From Paenibacillus sp. 453mf (GTDB lineage: Bacteria; Bacillota; Bacilli; Paenibacillales; Paenibacillaceae): a stretch of 64,000 bases of DNA. The notes under the pieces were generated by a model. The model was not told the DNA's origin. It saw only the letters and a list, made by a program, of their open reading frames with translations, and ran no database searches. Made by a program: the position numbers and the translations under genes. This document shows, in pieces, positions 1 to 9,920 of this stretch (within the stretch, counting starts at the first letter, position 1; every line of letters begins with the position of its first letter). The stretch lies in contig NZ_FPAC01000001.1 of NCBI RefSeq assembly GCF_900116105.1, forward strand, positions 1,850,862 to 1,914,861, in the 5' to 3' direction.

Positions 1-184
1 CATGATCTGTATATACCAGGGTTAGTTTATCATGGATCTCATGGCTTAATCCTTTGAAAAGCTCATGCTTCTCCTTCATTTGGTGAAGCAAGGATTCAAT
101 ATCTGTATACAGCTCGATCCATCTAGCTTTGCGTTTGTGGTTGTTAGAGAATAAATTCGGCATATCATCATCCAACTCTTTCAT
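1..184 (-). CDS. Hypothetical protein, C-terminus outside window
   Basis: An open frame from an ATG at 184 runs to the window edge without a stop, giving about 61 residues starting MKELDDDMPNLFSNN. It is charged and looks helical (IESLLHQMKEKHELFKG). Its start overlaps the 3' end of the lipase gene by 17 bases, in the same direction, suggesting translational coupling as third gene of a small operon. I do not recognise the family. Confidence 0.5.
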   Translation of the reverse strand, partial: MKELDDDMPNLFSNNHKRKARWIELYTDIESLLHQMKEKHELFKGLSHEIHDKLTLVYTDH

Positions 185-989
185 TATTCTGATCGTGCTC
201 CAACTTGGATTGAGCGATACATGATAGATACGTTTCAAGCTTGTGATATTGGGTGATTCCTCGTCCAATTGCGGGATTGTTCAAGGAATTCACTGGATAT
301 CCCGATTCAGGATGAACGTATCCCAGCTCGTAACTCGGCAGCTTCGGAACGATATCGGGCACATTATAAATACGAAACGTACGAGGGACTGCCTGTTCAT
401 AGGTCTCTGTGAACACCCGATCGCCCACCATAGGTGAACCAAAAGTGTAAACTTCTGTATCTATATCGTAAAAAGCGGCTGCAAAAGCAGTAAGCATGGC
501 TAATGCACCACCAAGACTATGGCCTGCAACAGTCAATTGAGAAGCATTCATTTCCTCAACATATGTAGTGAGCATCTGCTCCTTATTTGTAGCGGTACAG
601 CATACCTTCAAGGAACGATACATCCTTGCGAATCCTTCCTCCACCTTGCCAATTCCTCCCGGTTCAGTATAGGACAGCAGGAAGAAATCGAAAACATCAG
701 CCCATTCCAGCGCCTTGGCTGTCCCGCGAAATACGATCGCTTGTATTGAAGGATCGGTGATCGACTGAGCGATACAACCGATACAACCGATACAACCGAT
801 ACATTGTTCCGAATGCCATTGAAATTTGGAAGGCTCAAGCGTAATATTCGCAATGATGCGCCAGTTGGATGGAGTAGAAATTTTAGGAAAAGCACTCGCA
901 TTTGACGAACCGGCATCTCCTGTATATAAAGCCTTAATCATGTTCCCCCACCGCATTGCCTCATCTCGATTAAGCAAGGGCTTAACCAT
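168..989 (-). CDS. Lipase family (class 3) protein
   Basis: This 273-residue protein has the nucleophile elbow GHSLGGALA at about residues 155-163, which with the surrounding TVAGHSLGG..TFGSPMVGD pattern is typical of class 3 (fungal-type) lipases and is expected to carry the catalytic Ser. A later Asp (NVPDIVPKLP) and His (YHKLE) are placed as the rest of the triad. No signal peptide is seen. A 9-base repeat near 771-800 encodes a Cys-Ile-Gly tandem in the N-terminal part. The start overlaps the preceding ORF by 8 bases (ATGGTTAA), so the two are probably co-translated. Substrate unknown. Confidence 0.8.
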   Translation of the reverse strand: MVKPLLNRDEAMRWGNMIKALYTGDAGSSNASAFPKISTPSNWRIIANITLEPSKFQWHSEQCIGCIGCIGCIAQSITDPSIQAIVFRGTAKALEWADVFDFFLLSYTEPGGIGKVEEGFARMYRSLKVCCTATNKEQMLTTYVEEMNASQLTVAGHSLGGALAMLTAFAAAFYDIDTEVYTFGSPMVGDRVFTETYEQAVPRTFRIYNVPDIVPKLPSYELGYVHPESGYPVNSLNNPAIGRGITQYHKLETYLSCIAQSKLEHDQNNERVG

Positions 990-1347
990 AATTTACAGCT
1001 CCAATATGAGCTTCAATGACTCGTATCGTTTCGCCCATCGTTGAAGAGATCAGCTCTATACGCTCGATCCACTCCCCGGTCATCTCCTGTTCAAGCCTCA
1101 GTGCAAATACATGCAGAACGAAAGGTGCTAATAATGCATTTTCTTTAACGGGAATAGGGATATATACCTCACTTGTTACCGTTATCGGAGAACCCGGCTC
1201 AACTCTCCAGTCGTATCCGGTTGAACCCGAATCGTCTCTGACAGCAACAAACGTTTCCTCCCCTTTCGCCAATCTGACGATGACTTTTGTCACAGGAATT
1301 GATGGGGTATGCATCATAATCTTCCTTTCTATAATGGGGATCATCAC
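982..1347 (-). CDS. Hypothetical protein upstream of lipase
   Basis: A 121-residue ORF without recognisable domain, beta-rich in appearance (VIVRLAKGEETFVAVRDD, SPITVTSEVYIPIPV). Its stop overlaps the lipase start, so it is the first gene of a three-gene unit. No signal peptide or membrane segment. It could be a partner or chaperone of the lipase, but that is inferred from position only. Confidence 0.6.
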   Translation of the reverse strand: MMIPIIERKIMMHTPSIPVTKVIVRLAKGEETFVAVRDDSGSTGYDWRVEPGSPITVTSEVYIPIPVKENALLAPFVLHVFALRLEQEMTGEWIERIELISSTMGETIRVIEAHIGAVNYG

Positions 1348-1502
1348 TTAGTACTTATGATCTTACAAGAATCGGTTAAAGCTACGTTCAAGCCAATCTA
1401 AAGATTAGTTAAAGATCGTTCTTAAACGCTCTTTAACATAAGTTAAACCATCACTTTAAAATGATGTGCATACTTTATCACGTAAAACGGCTAATTCTGA
1501 GT

Positions 1503-1532
1503 ATAAAAAAACACCGTCTTTTACAAGACGAT
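1503..1532 (-). terminator. Rho-independent terminator after FAD oxidoreductase
   Basis: Stem CGTCTT/AAGACG at 1515-1520 and 1525-1530 with a TTAC loop, followed on the minus strand by GTGTTTTTTT. It lies 20 bases past the stop of the oxidoreductase gene. Confidence 0.8.
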
Positions 1533-1550
1533 GCTTCGAGAATTAAGCAA

Positions 1551-3191
1551 TTATAATTTTCCGTCCCATGGAAGTCCCTTGTGATATCGGTGACGGTCAT
1601 GTGCATGCCATGGTGCCAAATAATCAACACCAAGAAGATCAAATTCATACATCTCCCATATCTTGCATTGCTTCTGGCTAGAGCCGGCTGCATGAAGAAC
1701 GGCATTCACCGCTCTTCTCCCTGCCTCATTAGCACCTTCCATCGTAGCGAGATCTGTATTGGTCTTAACATAGTCGGATGCGAGGAATAGATTTGGAATG
1801 GAGGTATATGCATTCGGGCGAAGCTCCCAAGTCCCTACTTCATTTATTAAGAGTGGCTCCAGATTAACCGTATGATGTGGATTCTCAAAATGGATATCTG
1901 TATCCAAGAACCATGAATGAAGCACTTCATCATGCAAAATGATGCTGTCCACATTTAATCCTCTTTTTAACTGCTCCCATACTTCTTCTTTGATCTCCTC
2001 CGGTGTACAATCCATAGCCGGTTTACGAATATGTATTCCTTCCGTTTCCCAATCGGATATATCTACTGATAATACGCCTCTAACTTGTCCATCCCCATAA
2101 CTGCTCCAATCGAATCCATCCCAGAATTGTGCCTGCGATATTGAGGTTAACGACCATGGAGAATCAAAATACATTACATGGCCTGGGGCCACAGGGACAT
2201 CTTCCTTCAAATAGAATTGAATTCCGTTCATCCAGTCAATGGACTTCGATAGCACCCGGATGTTCGCTAATTCATGATGAGCCGCTGCCATTTCATTCGT
2301 AATAAATTCCGACATAATCTCGACTGGAAATGCAGCTACATAATAATCAGCTGTAATCGTGCTGCTCTCTCCATTCTTGATCACCGAAACTCCAGAGATT
2401 TGACCGTTCTCATAATGAAACTCTGTCACTTGCGCCTCAGTTTCGTACAACGCTCCTTTGCTCTGTATATAATGAACCCACGCGTCAATCCAGCGATTAT
2501 TCGTAGGACCATCCAGTATACGTACAAACGACAAGCCTGGTGTCAGAACATCCAGTGTCATCTGTGCAGCAACTGTACCGACTGTTTTGGTATTCGCCTT
2601 GGTGGACTTACAGGCTACCAGCGTCTTCGTAATATTCCCAAACACTTTGCGGAAGGCTGGAGAAAATTGATCTGCTTCAATGAAGTCCCACCAAGGGATA
2701 TCCTGATATTCATTCTCCCGTCTCTCGTCACAGCTGGTCATCACCTGCCATAGCTTGGATGTATATTGCTCCAGATCGGCTTCCGTTAAGCCAAGACCAT
2801 TATCAAATAGCAATTTGATTAAATCTCTTAAATCATCAAGTGAGAATTTCATTTCCGTCACGAGTGGAACGAGTGGATGTGTGTCTGTTGAGATGTCAAG
2901 ACGAGGCACTTCCACCAGATTATCGTACACCATCTTCCCATTTTCATAAGGGATTTTCTTCATTGAGTCTATGACATGTCTATAAAACTTCGGGAACAAC
3001 CGAAATCCGTGCTCACCCGGAAGATCAGAACGATCCCCTACACCAGAACCGGAATATGGCATGCTGCGAGCTTTCCCCCCTGGGATTGCTTTGAATTCGT
3101 ACACCTCAACTTCAAACCCCCGATCGACCAGCTCATGCGCTGCTGTTAGACCTGCAACTCCTCCACCTAATACTGCCACTTTCTTGCCCAT
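1551..3191 (-). CDS. FAD-dependent amine oxidase/desaturase-like oxidoreductase
   Basis: The N-terminus carries a dinucleotide-binding motif, KKVAVLGGGVAGLTAAHEL, followed by an Asp/Glu-type strand end (VEVYEFKAIPGGKARS), as in the NAD(P)/FAD amine-oxidase, phytoene-desaturase and HpnE superfamily. The C-terminal LFLASDYVKTNTDLATMEGA..AGRRA is the matching FAD-closing motif. I chose the ATG at 3191 (546 aa) because GGGGAGGGGAAGT precedes it; a longer frame to 3251 has no such site. The gene stands alone, with its own terminator. Substrate cannot be read from sequence; a carotenoid-type or hydroxysqualene-type substrate is possible. Confidence 0.75.
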   Translation of the reverse strand: MGKKVAVLGGGVAGLTAAHELVDRGFEVEVYEFKAIPGGKARSMPYSGSGVGDRSDLPGEHGFRLFPKFYRHVIDSMKKIPYENGKMVYDNLVEVPRLDISTDTHPLVPLVTEMKFSLDDLRDLIKLLFDNGLGLTEADLEQYTSKLWQVMTSCDERRENEYQDIPWWDFIEADQFSPAFRKVFGNITKTLVACKSTKANTKTVGTVAAQMTLDVLTPGLSFVRILDGPTNNRWIDAWVHYIQSKGALYETEAQVTEFHYENGQISGVSVIKNGESSTITADYYVAAFPVEIMSEFITNEMAAAHHELANIRVLSKSIDWMNGIQFYLKEDVPVAPGHVMYFDSPWSLTSISQAQFWDGFDWSSYGDGQVRGVLSVDISDWETEGIHIRKPAMDCTPEEIKEEVWEQLKRGLNVDSIILHDEVLHSWFLDTDIHFENPHHTVNLEPLLINEVGTWELRPNAYTSIPNLFLASDYVKTNTDLATMEGANEAGRRAVNAVLHAAGSSQKQCKIWEMYEFDLLGVDYLAPWHAHDRHRYHKGLPWDGKL

Positions 3192-3354
3192 ACTTCCCCT
3201 CCCCATGTTATCTGAAGTTTCATTCTTCCTCATCATAGCAAATTTCGACAAAAAAGTGTTTCAAATATTTTGATGGATAGAAGCAGTCTCATCATTCGAT
3301 CAGTTGTCTAAATCATGAGATGGTTTCATATTTTTCAGTAAGACTCTATTTCAT

Positions 3355-3483
3355 TTAATGGTTATTTTTATCCTCGAGACCCTGCTTATTCTTATCCGGT
3401 TCTTTGGTCATCTTCTCGAATACGACCCTGCCTATCAAGATTAGTGCGATAATACCTATCGCAAAAAATACACCTGCATACAC
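3355..3483 (-). CDS. Small single-pass membrane protein, 42 aa
   Basis: A GTG start at 3483 preceded by GGGGAGGAACGTTTA opens a 42-codon frame. Residues 2-20 (YAGVFFAIGIIALILIGRV) form one membrane helix, followed by a charged tail rich in Lys, Asp and Glu. The good ribosome site and the clean membrane/charged division make it credible. It sits alone between the FAD oxidoreductase and gnd. Function unknown. Confidence 0.6.
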   Translation of the reverse strand: MYAGVFFAIGIIALILIGRVVFEKMTKEPDKNKQGLEDKNNH

Positions 3484-3590
3484 TAAACGTTCCTCCCCAT
3501 TCCCTCATCATCTATGAGGTTGTCTACATTGTATTATAACCTTCTTCCCACTTGAGATGATTGAACACTATGTGAAATCAAACGATATTA

Positions 3591-3632
3591 AAAAAAGCAC
3601 TCACGACAACTTTAGATTGTAGTCGTGAGTGC
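3591..3632 (-). terminator. Terminator of gnd
   Basis: Perfect 11-bp stem GCACTCACGAC/GTCGTGAGTGC at 3597-3607 and 3622-3632, followed on the minus strand by a run of T (3591-3596 and beyond), 33 bases past the gnd stop. Confidence 0.9.
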
Positions 3633-3665
3633 TCGTAATATGTTGAATCTACTTATTGCGGTGTA

Positions 3666-5102
3666 TTATTTCGTCTCCAGAACCTTGTCAGCGGACTCCA
3701 TCCATTGGAAATGGAAGGTTCCTTCCTTGTCCACACGATTGAACGTATGGGCGCCGAAGTAATCACGCTGTGCTTGCAATAAGTTCGCCGGGAGACGCTC
3801 TGTGCGATAGCTGTCATAGTAGGCTAACGCAGAAGCAAAGGCAGGAACCGGAATGCCATATTGAACAGCAATAGAAACCACTTGTCTCCAAGCTTCCTGA
3901 TAGTTGTTCACAACCCAGCCGAAGTAATCATCCAGCAGCAGATTTTTCAGCTCCGGATTCTTATCGTAAGCTTCCTTGATATTCTCGAGGAAACGGGCAC
4001 GAATAATGCAGCCTCCTCTAAAGATCATGGCAATACTTCCGAAATTCAGGTTCCAATTGTACTCTTCTGATGCGGATCGAAGCTGTGCAAAACCTTGGGC
4101 GTAAGAAGCAATTTTGCTCGCATACAGAGCTTTGCGAACGGCTTCGATAAATTCTTTTGCATCCCCATCATAAGGTTTGGTATCAGGACCTTTTAGAATT
4201 TGGCTAGCCTGTACGCGCTCTTCCTTCATCGCAGACAGGAAGCGTGCAAATACAGATTCCGTAACAATGGAGAGTGGAACTCCCAGATCTAGAGAGCTTT
4301 GACTCGTCCATTTACCGGTGCCCTTCTGACCTGCCGCATCCAGAATAACATCCACCATCGGCTTGCCCGTATCAGGATCTTGTTTGGAGAAGATATCGGC
4401 TGTAATCTCAATCAGATAGCTGTCCAGTTCACCGCGATTCCACTCGGTAAAGATCTCATGCAGCTCATCCGTACCCAGATGAAGAACATCCTTCAAGAGG
4501 TGATATGCCTCACCGATCAGCTGCATATCGCCGTATTCGATACCATTGTGAACCATCTTCACATAATGGCCGGAGCCACCTTCTCCAATATAAGTCGAAC
4601 AAGGATCTCCGTTTACTTTTGCAGAAATTCCGGTAAGGATGGGCTCGACGAGCTCATAAGCATCTTTTTGTCCGCCTGGCATGATGGCTGGCCCTTTAAG
4701 TGCCCCTTCTTCACCGCCGGATACACCAGCGCCGATAAACCGCAGCCCTTTGGCAGCAAGCTCTTGATATCTGCGTTCTGTGTCAGGGAAATAGGCGTTT
4801 CCGCCGTCAATTAATATATCTCCCTCTTCCAAGTGAGGTACGAGCTGCTCAATAAGCGCATCCGTCGGCTCACCTGCTTTGACCATCATCATGATCTTAC
4901 GCGGTGTTTCAAGAGATGCAACAAATTCCTCGATACTGTATGTGCCTACAAAATTTTTGCCTTCGGCTTCTGCAAGCAGTTCTTTCGTCTTCTCAGACGA
5001 CCGATTGTACAGTGCTACAGAGAATCCTTTGCTCTCCATATTCAAGGCCAAATTTTTACCCATGACGGCAAGGCCAGCCACTCCGATTTGTTGTTTGCTC
5101 AC
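3666..5102 (-). CDS. gnd: 6-phosphogluconate dehydrogenase, decarboxylating
   Basis: A 478-residue enzyme converting 6-phosphogluconate to ribulose 5-phosphate, CO2 and NAD(P)H. The N-terminal Rossmann motif is [12 protein letters not shown]; the substrate motif [19 protein letters not shown] lies near residue 130; the catalytic Lys/Asn region is [16 protein letters not shown]. The C-terminal [19 protein letters not shown] is typical of the long-chain family. Length matches the family (about 470). It follows tal and zwf in the same direction, completing the oxidative pentose-phosphate branch, and ends at a strong terminator. Confidence 0.96.
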   Translation of the reverse strand: MSKQQIGVAGLAVMGKNLALNMESKGFSVALYNRSSEKTKELLAEAEGKNFVGTYSIEEFVASLETPRKIMMMVKAGEPTDALIEQLVPHLEEGDILIDGGNAYFPDTERRYQELAAKGLRFIGAGVSGGEEGALKGPAIMPGGQKDAYELVEPILTGISAKVNGDPCSTYIGEGGSGHYVKMVHNGIEYGDMQLIGEAYHLLKDVLHLGTDELHEIFTEWNRGELDSYLIEITADIFSKQDPDTGKPMVDVILDAAGQKGTGKWTSQSSLDLGVPLSIVTESVFARFLSAMKEERVQASQILKGPDTKPYDGDAKEFIEAVRKALYASKIASYAQGFAQLRSASEEYNWNLNFGSIAMIFRGGCIIRARFLENIKEAYDKNPELKNLLLDDYFGWVVNNYQEAWRQVVSIAVQYGIPVPAFASALAYYDSYRTERLPANLLQAQRDYFGAHTFNRVDKEGTFHFQWMESADKVLETK

Positions 5103-5130
5103 GAATCTCTTCTCCCCCTGTATACTTGAA

Positions 5131-5796
5131 TTACTTCACGCTTTTTTGCCAATCTGCTGCGAACTTATCAAGACCTTGATCCGTTAATGGATGCTTCGAA
5201 ATTTGCTCAATGACAGAGAAAGGTACAGTAGCGATATGGGCTCCAGCCATAGCTACACGTGTTACGTGATCCGGATGACGAACAGAAGCTGCGATAATTT
5301 GTGTGTCCAAGCTGTGCGTACGGAACAATTCAGCTACTTTGGATACCAATTGAACTCCATCTTCAGAGATATCATCCAGACGGCCAAGGAATGGTGAAAC
5401 ATAAGTTGCACCTGCACGAGCAGCAAGAAGTGCTTGGTTCACCGTGAAAATTAATGTAACGTTGGTTTTAACACCTTTATGAGCAAGATAACGGCATGCT
5501 TCAAGACCTGCGAGGGTCATTGGCAGCTTGATCGTTATGTTCTTATCGTTATTGTTGATCTTAATGAGCTCATTCGCTTGTTCGATCATCTCTTCAGCAG
5601 ACACCGCGTCAGGAGTTACTTCCGCAGATACAGATTCCACATCAGGTACAAGTTGCAGGATTTCCTCGATCCGATCCTCGAATTTCACGCCTTCTTTGGC
5701 TACCAAGGATGGATTCGTTGTTACTCCAGATAATACTCCGATTTTATAAGCCTTTTTAATATCCTGTACATTCGCTGTGTCAATAAAGAATTTCAT
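5131..5796 (-). CDS. tal: Transaldolase (TalC/FSA-like)
   Basis: A 221-residue class I aldolase beginning [16 protein letters not shown], the usual start of the short TalC/fructose-6-phosphate aldolase-like transaldolases. The Schiff-base Lys is in [15 protein letters not shown]; other family motifs are [13 protein letters not shown] and [12 protein letters not shown]. It lies between zwf and gnd, 28 bases before gnd, matching a role in the non-oxidative pentose-phosphate pathway. Confidence 0.95.
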   Translation of the reverse strand: MKFFIDTANVQDIKKAYKIGVLSGVTTNPSLVAKEGVKFEDRIEEILQLVPDVESVSAEVTPDAVSAEEMIEQANELIKINNNDKNITIKLPMTLAGLEACRYLAHKGVKTNVTLIFTVNQALLAARAGATYVSPFLGRLDDISEDGVQLVSKVAELFRTHSLDTQIIAASVRHPDHVTRVAMAGAHIATVPFSVIEQISKHPLTDQGLDKFAADWQKSVK

Positions 5797-5891
5797 TTGT
5801 ATAGCCTCCTGTAATGTGTATTGGGATGGATTTGGTAATACTCGATGCGCTTGGGATTAATGAACAATCCCGATTTACAAAATAATCTGCA

Positions 5892-5945
5892 GCTGAATGA
5901 ATCTCACATCCTATAATATACTGAAGATTATGAGATTCATTCAGC
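5892..5945 (-). terminator. Long inverted repeat between zwf and tal
   Basis: Perfect 15-bp arms, GCTGAATGAATCTCA at 5892-5906 and its complement at 5931-5945, with a 24-base loop. There is no strong T-run on either strand, so it may be a partial terminator, attenuator or mRNA stabiliser separating zwf from tal and gnd. Confidence 0.5.
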
Positions 5946-5967
5946 CTGAACAGAACTTACCCAAAAT

Positions 5968-7530
5968 TTATCCTACAATAACTTGTGCAACGGGAGTAGC
6001 TGCTGAAGATTCATCTTCAGCTGTTCTCGCAGTCTCATTTAAGACAAAGGTCTCATCCGGCTCATCAAACCACCAGCGATAACCGTCTTGAGCAAGCATT
6101 TCGTTCGCTGCTGCCGGACCATGTGAACCCGCAGGGTACGGATGAAGCGGCACTTCATTCTCCGCAAAAGCCTCCAGTATCGGTTGAACCCACTTCCATG
6201 AGAGCTCCACTTCATCCCAGTGGACGAAGAAGGTGGAGTCGCCAATCAAGGCATCGTTGATCAATGTCTCGTAAGCTTCAGGCGCTTCGGTCCGGTCTGG
6301 GTACAGATCAATGTTGACTGGCTTGAATCCACCTTGATGTTCATGGTCCTTCGTATTCAGCTGCAGCGTGATTCCTTCATCCGGTCCAATATCAAAGATC
6401 AACAGATTTGGCGTAATGGATTGTTGTGTGCTTCCGAGTGATTTAATCGGATCTTTAAATTCGACAACCATGCGTGTGTGCTTGGATTTCAGACGTTTGC
6501 CCGTACGGATATAGAACGGAACTCCACGCCAGTAGTAGTTGTCAATGTTCAGCTTGGCTGCGATAAACGTATCGTTCATCGAGTCTTCTGCAATACCCGG
6601 CTCAGAAGTATAACCTTGAACTGGCGTACCATGGAGTGTTCCTGCAGCGTATTGACCGCGCACGATGCGTGTGGCTACATCCTGTCTCTGCAGTGGTTCA
6701 ATGGCTTCAAGCACCTTTTTCTTCTTCAATCTGACATTCTCCGCTGTGGTGCTGTTCTGAGGTACTTGGATGGCCAGCATCATGAGCAGCTGCAGCATAT
6801 GATTCTGGAACATATCCCGTACAGCGCCGACATGATCATAATAGCCTGCACGTTCTTCTACCCCAACGGTTTCATCAGCTGTAATCTGAACGTTTGCGAT
6901 GTAACGATTGTTCCACAAGGCCTGAATTACCGGGTTCGCCTGCTGTAATGCTTCAAGACGCTGAACCATCGGCTTGCCAAGATAATGGTCAATTCGATAT
7001 ATTTCCTCTTCTGCGAATGCCTCGCTAAGCTGAGCATTGAGCACCCGAGCCGAAGCCAGATCATGTCCGAAAGGCTTCTCGATCACAAGTCTCTTCCAGC
7101 CCGTAACCTCACCAAGCCCGCTGTTCTCAATTTGGGATGAGATCGTTCCGAAGAACTCAGGTCCTACAGAAAGGTAGAACAATCGATTTACAAGGCCTTC
7201 ATGACCTTGTTCCCATGCTTCAACGCGTCCTTTTAATTGAACAAAGTCCTCTTGTTTATCAATATTTAAAATATTAAAGCCGAATAAGCTTAGAAATGCT
7301 TGTAAGGTTTGATCTTCCTTCACTTCAAACCGATAAAAATCATAAAGAGATTGTTTAACATGGGCCTGGAAGGTTGCATCAGATAAGCTCCTTCTCCCAA
7401 GTCCAATCAGAGAAAATGCCTCCGGCAGCTTTCCGTTCAGGAACAAATGATAAAGTGCAGGATATATTTTTCGTTTGGCCAAATCGCCTGTAGCTCCAAA
7501 CAATACAAAAGTTGTAGGATTCACTTCCAT
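5968..7530 (-). CDS. zwf: Glucose-6-phosphate 1-dehydrogenase
   Basis: A 520-residue enzyme oxidising glucose 6-phosphate to 6-phosphogluconolactone. The NADP-binding motif FGATGDLAKRK is at residues 12-22 and the catalytic signature RIDHYLGK near 180. The C-terminus has an extra Ala/Glu/Thr-rich tail (RTAEDESSAATPVAQVIVG) beyond the usual end. It is transcribed divergently from a LysR regulator and is first of the zwf-tal-gnd set. Confidence 0.96.
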   Translation of the reverse strand: MEVNPTTFVLFGATGDLAKRKIYPALYHLFLNGKLPEAFSLIGLGRRSLSDATFQAHVKQSLYDFYRFEVKEDQTLQAFLSLFGFNILNIDKQEDFVQLKGRVEAWEQGHEGLVNRLFYLSVGPEFFGTISSQIENSGLGEVTGWKRLVIEKPFGHDLASARVLNAQLSEAFAEEEIYRIDHYLGKPMVQRLEALQQANPVIQALWNNRYIANVQITADETVGVEERAGYYDHVGAVRDMFQNHMLQLLMMLAIQVPQNSTTAENVRLKKKKVLEAIEPLQRQDVATRIVRGQYAAGTLHGTPVQGYTSEPGIAEDSMNDTFIAAKLNIDNYYWRGVPFYIRTGKRLKSKHTRMVVEFKDPIKSLGSTQQSITPNLLIFDIGPDEGITLQLNTKDHEHQGGFKPVNIDLYPDRTEAPEAYETLINDALIGDSTFFVHWDEVELSWKWVQPILEAFAENEVPLHPYPAGSHGPAAANEMLAQDGYRWWFDEPDETFVLNETARTAEDESSAATPVAQVIVG

Positions 7531-7677
7531 TATCTCCTTCCTGCTGAGAATGCACAGTAACCGAATATTTGGTATTGCCTGTGATCATCTCTGGTATCTA
7601 TTTCTTAAATACACTATAATACAAAGCACAGTTATACATGTAATTAATATATTTCAGAGGAGATATAGACCACATCT

Positions 7678-8556
7678 ATGACAAATAATTATGAACTATA
7701 CAAAGTTTTCTATTGGGCTGCGAAAACAGGGAGTTTAACCCAGGCAGCAAAAGCGTTGTACCTTACCCAACCCAGTGTAAGCCATGCCATCAAACAGCTT
7801 GAAGAGAGCTTTGGTGTGACACTCTTTCACCGTACTTCCAAGGGAGTTAATCTAACACAGGAAGGAACAATTCTATTTTCATATATTGAACAGTCTCAAA
7901 TTATGATCTCACTTGCTGAGGAAAAAATGGCTGCATTAAAAAACCTGGACAGCGGGGAACTCCGAGTCGGGGGCAGCGATTCGTTATTTAAACACTACCT
8001 GCTTCCATTTCTTGAGGACTATCACGCTAAATACCCGAGCGTCAAGCTGCATCTAAACCATGGAACTACACCCGAGGTGATCTCATACCTCAAAGAAGGC
8101 CGCATCGACCTTGGTGTCGTCAGAATGCCAATCGTCGATTCTCATATTGAAGTATCCGAAAGCATCCAACTGCAGGATTGTTTCGTCGCTGGAGAGCATT
8201 ATGCGGAGCTCAAAGGGGTACAGCTGTCTATGGAAGAGCTGATGGAATATCCCGTCATTTTATTCTCCCGCAACAGCCGTGCTCGAATGGCAGTCACTGA
8301 GCTGTTTGAACGATATGGATATGAGCTAAAACCTGAAATTGAAGTCGGAAGCGTGGATTTACTCATTGAATTTGCCCGAAGAGGTCTGGGTATTTCATAT
8401 GTCACACGTGAATTCGTGTCTAAAGAGCTGAGAGAAGGATCCTTATTTGAAATTGAACTAGACATCAAGCTGCCTCCATCCAAGGTAGGCGTCATGATTA
8501 TGCGTAATATGCCTATATCCAGTGCAGCAACAAGGTTCCTTGAAATGGTGAGGTGA
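7678..8556 (+). CDS. LysR-family transcriptional regulator
   Basis: Residues 1-60 hold the LysR winged helix-turn-helix (AAKTGSLTQAAKALYLTQPSVSHAIKQLE), followed by a substrate-binding-like effector domain. At 292 aa it has normal length. It is divergent from zwf with 147 bases between the starts, so control of zwf and/or itself is the simplest hypothesis. An upstream AGAGGAGAT lies about 13 bases before the ATG, farther than usual. Confidence 0.9.
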   Translation: MTNNYELYKVFYWAAKTGSLTQAAKALYLTQPSVSHAIKQLEESFGVTLFHRTSKGVNLTQEGTILFSYIEQSQIMISLAEEKMAALKNLDSGELRVGGSDSLFKHYLLPFLEDYHAKYPSVKLHLNHGTTPEVISYLKEGRIDLGVVRMPIVDSHIEVSESIQLQDCFVAGEHYAELKGVQLSMEELMEYPVILFSRNSRARMAVTELFERYGYELKPEIEVGSVDLLIEFARRGLGISYVTREFVSKELREGSLFEIELDIKLPPSKVGVMIMRNMPISSAATRFLEMVR

Positions 8557-8862
8557 GTCAAGGCGGGTATAAAAAAGTATACTCAGCGTACAGGAGGATC
8601 TGATCTGGGGATTGGCATGAAGAACACATTTTCTGAATATTAAAATACCTTTATGAAAAAGTTAATAAGAAGTTCACAATTTATTGAATGAATTATTAAA
8701 TATTTAACAAACAAACATTTTTACCTTAAAAATTGGTATGCTGTATACAGTTGAACTAAAGAAGATTTAACAGCAAAAATGTAACATTCAGGCTAGACAG
8801 TAGATCAAATTTAGTTCAATCTATATAGATATACTAATTTAATCATAGAAGTGAGTGGAATT

Positions 8863-9792
8863 ATGAGTACAATTAATAATAGTTCAGGATCAAGTGCAGC
8901 AGCGGATGTTCAATCCCTGCCACAGGTTTTCTTTGCGACCATTAAGACAGGAATCATAAAATCAAATCTCATCGCGATGTTCGCCGGACTAAGTATGGCT
9001 CTCTATGTATTCAATGTTTCGTTTATTGACCATTTGGGCGCTATTATCTTGTCGATTATTGGTTCATCGCTCGTTATCGGTTCTGCCGGTACATTTAACA
9101 ATCTGTATGATCGGGATATCGATGCCATCATGCAGCGAACCAAGGACCGCCCGACAGTAACCGGCAAAGTGGATACAAAGTCAGGTTTAATTCTCGGATT
9201 CCTAATGAGTATTCTCGGTATATTACTTCTCTATTTGAGTTCACCACTAGCCGCATTTTTTGGATTTCTCGGCTTATTCCTATATGTCGTGCCTTACACG
9301 ATGTGGACGAAGCGGACAACCATTTACAATACGGAAGTAGGTAGTTTCTCTGGAGCAGTTCCGCCACTCATTGGCTGGTCTGTCATCTCGAACGAGCTCG
9401 GACACTTCGAAATCTGGGCCTTGGTTACAACAATGCTCATATGGCAGATGCCTCATTTTTATGCAATTGCTATCCGTCGTTTAGACGAGTACAAAGCAGC
9501 TGAAGTACCAATGCTCCCAGTCGTAAAAGGAATTAAACGAACTTATCTCCAAACCAATTTTTATCTGATCCTGCTCACGGCTTCAAGTGCCCTATTCTGG
9601 ACATTTAACCCGTACATTGCTGGAATTGCCTTTGCTCTAAGTCTTGCCTGGTTAATCTTCAGCCTGGTAAGCTACCGCAAATCAGACATTACGAGCTGGG
9701 CTAAGAAGATGTTCATCTTCTCCTTGAATCATATGACATTATTGTTCCTGATCGTGATTATCTTCTCTCTGATTGCCCAAATGCTAAGATAG
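8863..9792 (+). CDS. ctaB: Protoheme IX farnesyltransferase
   Basis: A UbiA-superfamily membrane prenyltransferase that turns heme B into heme O for cytochrome oxidase. The first Asp-rich motif is NNLYDRDIDAIMQRTKDRP; the second region is AIAIRRLDEYKAAEVPMLPVVKG. About nine hydrophobic segments follow. The frame is open from a GTG at 8851, but the ATG at 8863 (309 aa) fits the spacing after GAAGTGAGTGG better. It stands alone, without ctaA or oxidase genes, and is followed by a terminator. The 306 bases upstream show no gene. Confidence 0.9.
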   Translation: MSTINNSSGSSAAADVQSLPQVFFATIKTGIIKSNLIAMFAGLSMALYVFNVSFIDHLGAIILSIIGSSLVIGSAGTFNNLYDRDIDAIMQRTKDRPTVTGKVDTKSGLILGFLMSILGILLLYLSSPLAAFFGFLGLFLYVVPYTMWTKRTTIYNTEVGSFSGAVPPLIGWSVISNELGHFEIWALVTTMLIWQMPHFYAIAIRRLDEYKAAEVPMLPVVKGIKRTYLQTNFYLILLTASSALFWTFNPYIAGIAFALSLAWLIFSLVSYRKSDITSWAKKMFIFSLNHMTLLFLIVIIFSLIAQMLR

Positions 9793-9828
9793 TACGAAAT
9801 ATCAGCTAAAATTGCTCCCTTAAATAGC

Positions 9829-9878
9829 AAAGCCCTAAGTTTTTTCTTTAACATAGAAGAAAATACTTAGGGCTTTTA
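9829..9878 (+). terminator. Terminator after ctaB
   Basis: Arms AAAGCCCTAAGT (9829-9840) and ACTTAGGGCTTT (9865-9876) form a 12-bp stem ending in T residues. Confidence 0.85.
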
Positions 9879-9920
9879 CATTTGGAATTTTATGTATTGT
9901 AATAGAAGCAAATTCATTGC

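Noticed and set aside
1348..1470. Repeated GTTAAAG/CTTTAAC motifs upstream of the lipase operon
   Set aside because: Several imperfect copies are visible but spacing is irregular, so no operator is claimed.
5797..5891. Riboswitch or sRNA in the zwf-tal gap
   Set aside because: Apart from the long inverted repeat at 5892-5945 nothing resembles a known aptamer.
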